Of a stretch of 64,000 nucleotides of DNA, positions 35,106 through 41,702 are shown piece by piece. The position numbers and the translations under genes are program-made. The notes under the pieces are model-generated. The model was not told the DNA's origin, ran no database searches, and saw nothing but the letters and a program-made list of their open reading frames with translations. The stretch comes from Clostridium brassicae (GTDB lineage: Bacteria; Bacillota; Clostridia; Clostridiales; Clostridiaceae): NCBI RefSeq assembly GCF_026738875.1, contig NZ_JAPQFJ010000008.1, forward strand, positions 107,680 through 171,679, read 5' to 3'. Position 1 is the first letter of the stretch, and each line of letters starts with the position of its first letter.

Positions 35106-36134
35106 ATGCCAAGAATAGAAGAAGTTTTTAATACTAAAGAATTAATTAATTATTTTAAGGAAAGAACAGCTAAGCCAATGCTAGGTGAAGCTTTATTCCC
35201 AGAAAGAAAGATTCAAGATATTGAATTTGATATGATCTTAGGTGCTGGAGGATTGCCTGTAAGTGCTTCGGTTCATGCTCTAGATACAAAAACTCAATTA
35301 GCTTCTAGACAAGCTATTGAGAAGGGAGCTGCTGAGCTTGCTTTAATTAAGAGGCAAATTAAGCTTACTGAAAAAGATATAATTAAAGTTCAAAATCCAC
35401 GTACTGATGCAGAGTTAGCTTTTGTACTGGGGCAACTTTATAATGATTCTGAAAAAATGGTTGAATCAGTTAAAGTAAGAGTTGAAGCTATGAGGATGGA
35501 GGTTCTTTCTTCAGGTAAGCTTAAAATTGAAGAGAATGGTGTCAAGGTAACTTTAGATTATGGTGTACCTGATGAAAATAAAAAATCATTTGATTGGAGT
35601 GATACCGCTAAGTCTAAACCACTTGATGATTTAGATACTTTAGCTACTGCAATAGAAACTTCAAGTGGTGCTAGGCCAACGAGAGCTTTGACATCGAGAA
35701 AGATTATGAAGGCTATATGCAATAATACAAGTGTAAGAAAGGCTGTTTTTGGAGTAAATTCAGATAAAGTTGTTACTTTAGCACAACTTAACGATTTGTT
35801 ATCTCAAATGGATTTGCCACAAATAGCAGTATATGAAGGAAAATATAAAATAGAAACTTCTACAGGTTTTGATACTAAGAGATATTTCCCTGATAATGTT
35901 ATAAGTATGTTTGGGGATGAAACTTTAGGTGAAACTATATACGGTTTAACTGCTGAAGAAATAAAACTTATAGGGGATGGTAAAATGGATATGGCTTCGA
36001 TGGTAGGTAATATATTTGTGGGAACTTACACATCCATAGATCCAGTAGGAGAATATACTAAAGCGGCTGCTACTGCATTACCATCTATGCCACATGGCTT
36101 AGAGGTTGGAATTGGTACTATAACATTAGCTTAG
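35106..36134 (+). CDS. Major capsid protein
   Basis: 342 aa from ATG 35106 (AGGAG at 35092-35096). Similar to the SPP1 gp13/phage major capsid E type: KPMLGEALFPERKIQDIEFD near 20, SASVHALDTKTQLASR near 60, and a beta-rich P-domain with FPDNVISMFGDETLGETIYG. Product forms the icosahedral shell with an HK97 fold expected. Confidence 0.9.
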   Translation: MPRIEEVFNTKELINYFKERTAKPMLGEALFPERKIQDIEFDMILGAGGLPVSASVHALDTKTQLASRQAIEKGAAELALIKRQIKLTEKDIIKVQNPRTDAELAFVLGQLYNDSEKMVESVKVRVEAMRMEVLSSGKLKIEENGVKVTLDYGVPDENKKSFDWSDTAKSKPLDDLDTLATAIETSSGARPTRALTSRKIMKAICNNTSVRKAVFGVNSDKVVTLAQLNDLLSQMDLPQIAVYEGKYKIETSTGFDTKRYFPDNVISMFGDETLGETIYGLTAEEIKLIGDGKMDMASMVGNIFVGTYTSIDPVGEYTKAAATALPSMPHGLEVGIGTITLA

Positions 36135-36150
36135 TATTGGAGTTGAAATT

Positions 36151-36447
36151 ATGGATTTAAATTCTGAAAATAAATTTACAGATGAAGAATATGAGGAAAT
36201 CGCTTGTACATCTATAAGAAATTATTTAAACAAGGATATGTCTAATGATTATATTAAAAAGAATTATGGGTTAGCAGTTAAAAGAATGATTTGTAAAGCT
36301 AAAGAAACTCAAGAGGCTAAACCTACTGGAATAAAGTCTATTGTGGAGGGAGATACATCTATTAGCTATGATGATACAATAGATAATTTAATTGTTGATT
36401 GTGAAATTAAGGCATTGCTCCCTCAACCTTATATAAAAATGTATTAG
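36151..36447 (+). CDS. Head-tail connector (gp15-like)
   Basis: 98 aa, helical N-terminus (EEIACTSIRNYLNKDMSNDYIKKNYGLAVKRMI) then short sheet. Small helical protein next to the capsid gene is the head completion adaptor that binds the portal ring. Confidence 0.7.
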   Translation: MDLNSENKFTDEEYEEIACTSIRNYLNKDMSNDYIKKNYGLAVKRMICKAKETQEAKPTGIKSIVEGDTSISYDDTIDNLIVDCEIKALLPQPYIKMY

Positions 36448-36461
36448 GAGTTGGTGTGGTG

Positions 36462-36836
36462 ATGCTAAGTAAAGCATTTAAACAAGCACGAAAAGCTATT
36501 GAAAGTTTATATGATTGTACTTGTAATATAAGTGGAGGTAAAGAAAAGATTAAAGATCCTAAAACTAAAGAAACTAAAATAGTACCAAAAATAAAATATG
36601 AAAATAAGCCTTGTAAAGTATCTAAACAAAGCTTAAGTAAAAATAATCAAACTGATACAGTTAATCAGATTGTTTATGAACTTAAGCTTTTTATATCTCC
36701 TGAGTTAGCAATAAATCAAGGTGATGAAATAGAAGTTACTAACCAATTTGGAATAATAACTAAGTATAAAGCTGGAGAAGGATTCTCCTATAATACACAC
36801 CAAGAAGTTATATTAAGTAAAGAAGGTAAAGCTTAA
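36462..36836 (+). CDS. Head closure protein (gp16-like)
   Basis: 124 aa from ATG 36462 behind AGGAG. Beta-barrel type pattern (CNISGGKEKI, YELKLFISPELAINQGDEIEVTNQFG) matches head closure proteins of the SPP1 gp16/HK97 gp7 class. It stops in TAATG shared with the next gene. Confidence 0.7.
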   Translation: MLSKAFKQARKAIESLYDCTCNISGGKEKIKDPKTKETKIVPKIKYENKPCKVSKQSLSKNNQTDTVNQIVYELKLFISPELAINQGDEIEVTNQFGIITKYKAGEGFSYNTHQEVILSKEGKA

Positions 36837-37249
36837 TGGCTAGGTTAGGAAGCTTTGATTACTCTGAGTTTAGGAATATGGCTAAAAATTTCCAGAAAGC
36901 TTTAGATGAAAGAGTAATTGAAAGATGGATAAAAGAATTTTTACTTGAAATGGCTTTTAGAGCTGAAAGAAAGATTAAAAAAAGAACTCCAGTAGATAGT
37001 GGGCATTTAAGACGTAACTGGCAAGTAGGAAGTATAGAGAAACATGGAGATAGCTATGTAATAGAGATATTTAACAATGTTGAATATGCTTCATATGTCA
37101 ATAATGGACATAGAACACGAAACCACGAAGAATGGGTTGAAGGGCGCTTTATGGTTGAAATATCTATGAATGAAATAGAAAGAGAGCTCCCACGATTTTT
37201 AGAACGAAAACAAGTAGAGTTGTTGAATCAAATACTGAATGGTAGGTGA
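36836..37249 (+). CDS. HK97 gp10-like tail component
   Basis: 137 aa. RAERKIKKRTPVDSGHLRRNWQVG and NVEYASYVNNGHRTR are diagnostic of the HK97 gp10/minor structural family at the head-tail joint. Overlaps the head closure gene by one base. Confidence 0.88.
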   Translation: MARLGSFDYSEFRNMAKNFQKALDERVIERWIKEFLLEMAFRAERKIKKRTPVDSGHLRRNWQVGSIEKHGDSYVIEIFNNVEYASYVNNGHRTRNHEEWVEGRFMVEISMNEIERELPRFLERKQVELLNQILNGR

Positions 37250-37254
37250 TAAGG

Positions 37255-37383
37255 GTGGAAGAGTTAAAAAAAGAAATTAATGATTTAAAGAAAAGAGTGA
37301 CTGAGCTTGAAGGAAAAGTCCAGCCAGTACAAAATGTTATTACTTTAACTCCACAGGTTTCAATAAGTTCCAATCAAACATAA
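37255..37383 (+). CDS. Short coiled-coil protein with tape-measure-like ending, interrupted by a stop
   Basis: 42 aa from GTG 37255. A coiled coil (LKKEINDLKKRVTELEG) is followed by QNVITLTPQVSISSNQT, then TAA. The same frame continues without a break to 37467 with 27 codons (VDIEKIISQIESYLSKELENI, ending GVYT) that match the tape measure C-terminus. So the full gene is 70 codons with one in-frame TAA at 37381-37383. Either readthrough, a nonsense mutation or a sequencing error. Confidence 0.6.
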   Translation: MEELKKEINDLKKRVTELEGKVQPVQNVITLTPQVSISSNQT

Positions 37384-37467
37384 CCAGTAGACATTGAGAA
37401 AATTATTTCTCAGATTGAATCATATTTATCAAAAGAACTTGAAAATATACAGGGCGTATACACTTAA
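37384..37467 (+). other. In-frame continuation after TAA with GVY-type C-terminal module
   Basis: 27 codons and a stop, in the frame of 37255-37383, no usable start codon of its own. Matches the end of the tape measure protein (IITKIETYMKNEL...GVYN) and of the HExxH protein at 33269. Its conservation in sequence argues it is, or recently was, translated. Confidence 0.55.
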
Positions 37468-37489
37468 GCTATATAAAGGATGTGATAAT

Positions 37490-37744
37490 ATGAAGTTCTT
37501 TGGAATTGATTTTGGAATACAATATATAATTTTTGAAACTGATGGAAAGCAACATATAATAAGTTTTAAGACTGATTTGATTGGAAATATTAAGGATATA
37601 GAATATGCAGAAGGCGAAAAAGGTTCTATGGGTGGCGGAGAAAAAGAAATAAAAGTTATTTCCACCCGACCTAATATTTTTGGAAGAATACGTTATCTGA
37701 TGGAAATAATAATTAGAAAAGCAAAGAGAAAATTGAGGTATTAA
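37490..37744 (+). CDS. Small protein, unknown
   Basis: 84 aa from ATG 37490. Sheet-rich start (FGIDFGIQYIIFETDGKQHIISF), glycine turn GSMGGGEK, basic end. The longer frame from 37394 only reads the preceding region out of frame. Function not recognised. Confidence 0.5.
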   Translation: MKFFGIDFGIQYIIFETDGKQHIISFKTDLIGNIKDIEYAEGEKGSMGGGEKEIKVISTRPNIFGRIRYLMEIIIRKAKRKLRY

Positions 37745-37806
37745 TTATCGCTAATATAATCAATATCATATTCTGTTAATATAACATTAAATAAGAAGGT
37801 GATAAT

Positions 37807-38238
37807 ATAGCTACTATAAATGATTTAAGAATAGGAATTAATAATGTTTTAGATAAAGAATTTCCTAACATAACTATATACAATGAAAAGATAGAACAAG
37901 ACTTTGAGGAGCCTTGTTTTTTTGTTAAGATTTTGAGTTCAGAACAGGATAAAGAATTAAATATTAGATATAAAAAGAATGTATTCTTTGATATTCATTA
38001 TTTTTCAGACAAGGAAGATATTAATTCAGATTGTTTAAACATGGCTGATAAGTTCTATGACCTGCTTGAATATGTACAGGTAAATGACAATTTATATAGA
38101 GCTACTAACATGACACATGAGGTTATAGATGGGGTTCTACATTTCTTCCTACAATTTAACTATAAAGTTATTAAGGAAATTGAAAAAGCTCCTAAAATGA
38201 ATAAATTGAAACAGGAGGTGTATTTAAATGCTAGATAA
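37807..38238 (+). CDS. Tail terminator/DUF6838-like protein with ATA start
   Basis: 143 aa if read from ATA 37807. Residues 1-42 (INDLRIGINNVLDKEFPNIT then EQDFEEPCFFVKIL) are the normal N-terminus of this tail-completion family, but no ATG, GTG or TTG precedes them in frame. GAAGGTGAT stands 4-7 bp before ATA. The first legal start is a TTG at 37933, which would cut away a third of the protein. Likely a start codon change ATG to ATA, or a genuine rare start. Sits just before the sheath genes. Confidence 0.7.
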   Translation: MATINDLRIGINNVLDKEFPNITIYNEKIEQDFEEPCFFVKILSSEQDKELNIRYKKNVFFDIHYFSDKEDINSDCLNMADKFYDLLEYVQVNDNLYRATNMTHEVIDGVLHFFLQFNYKVIKEIEKAPKMNKLKQEVYLNAR

Positions 38239-38398
38239 AGAACAAGAAGTTAAATTTACTAAAGAACAAATAGTATCTTCTAAGCAATTTACAGTTATAG
38301 AAAAAGACATATTAAAAGCATTACTAGAAGATAAGGACTATAGTTTGAAAGAAGTTAAAAAAATTATAGTTGATTTTAATAAGAAAGAGGTGAAATAG
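38228..38398 (+). CDS. Small protein before tail sheath
   Basis: 56 aa, charged helical. RBS AGGAGGTG. Overlaps the gene before by 11 bp and abuts the sheath gene. PBSX-type phages have a small protein of unknown function at this place. Confidence 0.6.
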   Translation: MLDKEQEVKFTKEQIVSSKQFTVIEKDILKALLEDKDYSLKEVKKIIVDFNKKEVK

Positions 38399-39709
38399 AT
38401 GGCAGGAGGAACATGGACCAAAGAAAATAAGATTAGACCAGGTGCTTATATAAATTTTGGATCCAAGAAAAATGAGCAAACACCAATAGGAGAACGAGGT
38501 ATTGCTACAATGCCTTTAGTGTTGCCATGGGGACCTGAAAAAGAAGTTATTACTATACAGGCAGATGATGATTTATCTAAGACTTTAGGCATTAATATAG
38601 CTGATGAAAGTGCATTACTTATTAGAGAAGTCTTTAAAAAGGCAAAGACATTACTATTGTATAGATTAAACGAAGGTACTAGGGCTACTGCTACATTAGA
38701 TACTTTGACTTGCAATGCTAAATATAGTGGAACTAAAGGGAATGGTATTACCCTAGTAATTCAAAACAATATTGATAATATAGGAAGTTTTGAAGTTATA
38801 ACTATGTTTGAAGGAAATAAAGTAGATAAGCAATTAGTTAAGAACATTGAAGAATTAAAACCTAACAATTATGTTGAGTTTAAAGGTACTGGAGAATTAA
38901 AAGCTACTGCAGGTCTTACTCTTAAGGGTGGTGAAGATGGAACTGTTACTAATCAAAGTTACACCGATTACCTAGCTACAATTGAGCCCTATGAGTTTCA
39001 TACCATAGGTATTCCAACGAAGGACCTTAGCATAAAAACAGTTGCGACCACATTTATTAAAAGATTAAAAGAAGAAGGTAGACAAGTTCAATTAGTATTA
39101 GAAAATTATCCAGAAGCAGATAGTGAAAATGTTATTAGCGTTAAAAATGGTGTTATTTTAAATGATGGCACAATAATAAAATCTGATAAGGCGGTCGCAT
39201 TTGTAACTGGAGCTACAGCAGGAGCAAGTGTGAATCAATCAAACACATATTTAGAATATCCTGGTGCTATTGATGTAGATGTTAAATATACAGATAGGGA
39301 AATACAAGAAGCTCTATTAAATGGAGAAATAGTATTTACTATTAGCAATAGAAGAGTAGTTATAGAACAGGATATTAACACATTTAAAAGTTTTACTAAA
39401 GATAAAGGGAAAGATTATAGAAAGAATAGAGTTATTAGGACACTTTTTGAAGTGAACAATGGAAGTAGGCTACTCTGGGAAGTCAATTATATTGGCAAAG
39501 GTGACAATAGTGAAGATGGCAGAAATTTATTTAAGAAAGATGTAATTAAGTTCTTAGAGGGGTTACAAGGAATTGGGGCTTTAGAAAATGTAGTTCCCGA
39601 AGATGTTGAGATTAGAAAAGGGAATGATAAAGATTCTGTATTAGCAAGAGTAGGTGTACAACCTATAGATGCTATGGAAAAACTTTATATGGATGTGGAG
39701 GTGGAATAG
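38399..39709 (+). CDS. xkdK: Contractile tail sheath protein (XkdK-like)
   Basis: 436 aa. N-terminus RPGAYINFGSKKNEQTPIGERGIATMPLVLPWGPE and the C-terminal domain with LEGLQGIGALENV ... DSVLARVGVQPIDAMEKLYMDV are characteristic of PBSX XkdK sheaths. The presence of a sheath shows that the phage is a myovirus-type. RBS AAAGAGGTG. Confidence 0.93.
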   Translation: MAGGTWTKENKIRPGAYINFGSKKNEQTPIGERGIATMPLVLPWGPEKEVITIQADDDLSKTLGINIADESALLIREVFKKAKTLLLYRLNEGTRATATLDTLTCNAKYSGTKGNGITLVIQNNIDNIGSFEVITMFEGNKVDKQLVKNIEELKPNNYVEFKGTGELKATAGLTLKGGEDGTVTNQSYTDYLATIEPYEFHTIGIPTKDLSIKTVATTFIKRLKEEGRQVQLVLENYPEADSENVISVKNGVILNDGTIIKSDKAVAFVTGATAGASVNQSNTYLEYPGAIDVDVKYTDREIQEALLNGEIVFTISNRRVVIEQDINTFKSFTKDKGKDYRKNRVIRTLFEVNNGSRLLWEVNYIGKGDNSEDGRNLFKKDVIKFLEGLQGIGALENVVPEDVEIRKGNDKDSVLARVGVQPIDAMEKLYMDVEVE

Positions 39710-39712
39710 TAT

Positions 39713-40177
39713 ATGTCTTTTTTAAAGTTTAAAGATACGATAAGTGGACAAGAAGGGAGAGCATACGCGACAATAAATGGTCGAAATGAAGAATTATTTT
39801 ATGCTAAAAAAATCGAGTCAAAGGTTGAAAAAGAAAAAAGTGAGGGCAAAACTTTAGGTAAAAGAGGAACACAAAGTAAAGCAAAAGGATATAAGGGAAC
39901 AGGTACATTAACAATTTATTATGTAACTTCTTTATTTAGAGAAATGATGATTAAATACATGAAAGAGGGTATAGATACTTATTTTGATCTTACTGTAGTA
40001 AATGAGGATCCTACAAGTACTATCGGAAAACAAACAATAGTACTTAAAGACTGTAACTTAGATGAGTGTCCAATGGCATTACTTGATGTGGATTCAGATT
40101 CATTAGAAGAAGACATACCATTCACATACGATGATGTGGATCTATTAGATAAATTTAATAAACCAGTATTGGGATAA
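39713..40177 (+). CDS. xkdM: Tail tube protein (XkdM-like)
   Basis: 154 aa. FLKFKDTISGQEGRAYATINGRNEELF at the start and YKGTGTLTIYYVTSLFREMMI fit the PBSX inner tube family; forms the rigid tube inside the sheath. Confidence 0.92.
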   Translation: MSFLKFKDTISGQEGRAYATINGRNEELFYAKKIESKVEKEKSEGKTLGKRGTQSKAKGYKGTGTLTIYYVTSLFREMMIKYMKEGIDTYFDLTVVNEDPTSTIGKQTIVLKDCNLDECPMALLDVDSDSLEEDIPFTYDDVDLLDKFNKPVLG

Positions 40178-40197
40178 AATGAAAGGAGAATAATATA

Positions 40198-40611
40198 ATG
40201 AATAATTTTGAAGATTTTTTAATGGATAGCTTTGAGGAAGTGGAAGAAATAGAAAGAGAGATAGTAATGGGCGGAAGGAAAAGAAAGATGAAGTTTAAGC
40301 CTATAAACGCTGACAAAGGGGACGAACTTAGAAAGAAATGTAAAAAGGTAACATTAGTTAAGGGTCAGAAAATGATTGAAACTGACCAAGACAAGTTTAT
40401 AGCTAATCAGATAATAGAGACTACAACATATCCTGATTTAAAAAATGCAGAACTACAAAAGGCTTGGGGAGTAATGGGAGCAGAGGAGCTTTTAAGTGCA
40501 ATGAAGTCAAGAATGACTGATGGTGAGTATGCAGACTGGTCAAGTACTGTTATAGAAATAAACGGATATGATAAAGGTATACAGGAGCTAGTAGAAGAAG
40601 CAAAAAACTAA
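40198..40611 (+). CDS. xkdN: Tail assembly chaperone, short form (XkdN-like)
   Basis: 137 aa. FEDFLMDSFEEVEEIEREIVMG, GDELRKKCKKVT and LLSAMKSRMTDGEYADWSSTV match XkdN. It ends right after the slippery run A AAA AAC, the classical signal for a -1 shift that makes the longer chaperone. Binds the tape measure during tail assembly. Confidence 0.9.
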   Translation: MNNFEDFLMDSFEEVEEIEREIVMGGRKRKMKFKPINADKGDELRKKCKKVTLVKGQKMIETDQDKFIANQIIETTTYPDLKNAELQKAWGVMGAEELLSAMKSRMTDGEYADWSSTVIEINGYDKGIQELVEEAKN

Positions 40612-40805
40612 TAAAGGAGGGTGACGGTGAAGCTAATTACGCTCACTATGCCCTCCACAGATTAAAAATCAGACCAGGAGTATTAGCTGGAAAATCTCCA
40701 TTAGCCCCAATAGATAGGAGAGAAAAAGCTTTTATATATGCGAGCATAGATTTGCATATAGAGAATGAAAAGAAACAAATGGATAAAGCTAAAAGAAAAA
40801 GATAA
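40198..40805 (+). CDS. Tail assembly chaperone, -1 frameshift long form
   Basis: Slippery heptamer AAAAAAC at 40602-40608. In the zero frame it is gcA AAA AAC TAA. A -1 shift reads on as LIKEGDGEANYAHYALHRLK and so on for 65 codons to TAA at 40803, ending in a basic helix (KKQMDKAKRKR). The tail part with NYAHYALHRL and PIDRREKAFIYASI is the conserved second domain of gpG/gpGT-type chaperones. No separate start codon with RBS is seen for it. Confidence 0.88.
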
Positions 40806-40819
40806 CATTGAATTGAAAT

Positions 40820-40865
40820 CCAATATTTGTTACTATTTAATTAACTAAATGGTAGCAAATATTGG
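40820..40865. other. 20-bp stem hairpin upstream of accessory gene
   Basis: Positions 40820-40839 pair with 40846-40865 (two wobbles) around a 6-nt loop. Followed by GGGGG of the next ribosome site. It may terminate the chaperone message or mark the border of an inserted gene. Confidence 0.6.
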
Positions 40866-40876
40866 GGGTATACAAA

Positions 40877-41644
40877 ATGGGATTATTTTTTAAAAATAAA
40901 GAAAATTGTTGTATTTGTGGTAATGAAGAAGGGAAAAAGAAAATAGCTAACGGATTTATTTGTAAAGATTGTTTACATTTATGTAGTATTCCTTTCCAAG
41001 TAAAAATAAATAAAAATATGACAAAAGAAGTGATATTAAATGAAATAGAGGATAATAAAAACAATAAAAAATTGTTAAGTCAGTTTACAGCAACAAAAAA
41101 AATAAAGCCATATATAGAATTTGATAAACAGAATAAATTATGGCTTATACCTGATGGAGTTTTAGGTAAAAAACTCAATCCTAAAGTATATAAATTTGAA
41201 GATATTTTAGAATTTGAGCTTTTAGAAGATGGTGAAAGTATAACAAAAGGTGGACTTGGAAGAGCAGTTGCTGGCGGTGTGTTATTGGGAGGAGTTGGGG
41301 CAGTAGTTGGTGGAGTAACTGGCAAAAAGAAGACTAAATCTATAATTAACAGTTTAAGAATTAAAATAACTGTTAATTATACTAGTAATCCAGCTATTTA
41401 TGTAGAATTGATAAAAACGAAAACAAAATCAAACTCAACTTTATATAAGATAGCATACTCTCAAGCTCAAGAAATTCTTTCAATGTTGTCAGTAATAACT
41501 AAAAATGAGAAAGTGAAATTACATAAACAAGAAGACACTATATCTGTAGCAGATGAAATTAGAAAGTTAAGTAAGTTAGTAGAAGATGGATTATTAACGC
41601 AAGAAGAATTTGCTAATGAGAAAAATAAAATATTAAATAAATAG
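40877..41644 (+). CDS. Zinc-ribbon and SHOCT-domain protein, accessory gene in tail operon
   Basis: 255 aa from ATG 40877. N-terminal CCICGNEEGK...CKDCLHLC zinc ribbon (about 11-38, DUF4428-like), a glycine-rich hydrophobic hairpin near 135-155 (GRAVAGGVLLGGVGAVVGG), and a C-terminal SHOCT motif (IRKLSKLVEDGLLTQEEFANEKNKIL). Not a tail protein by type. It lies between chaperone and tape measure, flanked by a strong hairpin and a terminator, so it is probably a lysogenic cargo gene. Function unknown. Confidence 0.75.
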   Translation: MGLFFKNKENCCICGNEEGKKKIANGFICKDCLHLCSIPFQVKINKNMTKEVILNEIEDNKNNKKLLSQFTATKKIKPYIEFDKQNKLWLIPDGVLGKKLNPKVYKFEDILEFELLEDGESITKGGLGRAVAGGVLLGGVGAVVGGVTGKKKTKSIINSLRIKITVNYTSNPAIYVELIKTKTKSNSTLYKIAYSQAQEILSMLSVITKNEKVKLHKQEDTISVADEIRKLSKLVEDGLLTQEEFANEKNKILNK

Positions 41645-41648
41645 AATT

Positions 41649-41677
41649 AAGCACTTACTTATGTAGGTGCTTTTTAT
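41649..41677 (+). terminator. Terminator before tape measure gene
   Basis: AAGCACTTAC/GTAGGTGCTT stem (wobbles) and five Ts. Same type as at 33036-33070. Confidence 0.75.
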
Positions 41678-41702
41678 TATGCCTTGGAAGAGAGGTGAGG
41701 GC

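Noticed and set aside
37394..37489. Longer N-terminal extension of the small gene at 37490
   Set aside because: It starts with TTG inside the GVY module frame, has no RBS, and reads that module out of frame.
41080..41325. Minus-strand frame inside the zinc-ribbon/SHOCT gene
   Set aside because: Pro/Thr/Ser-rich shadow of the glycine-rich plus-strand gene.
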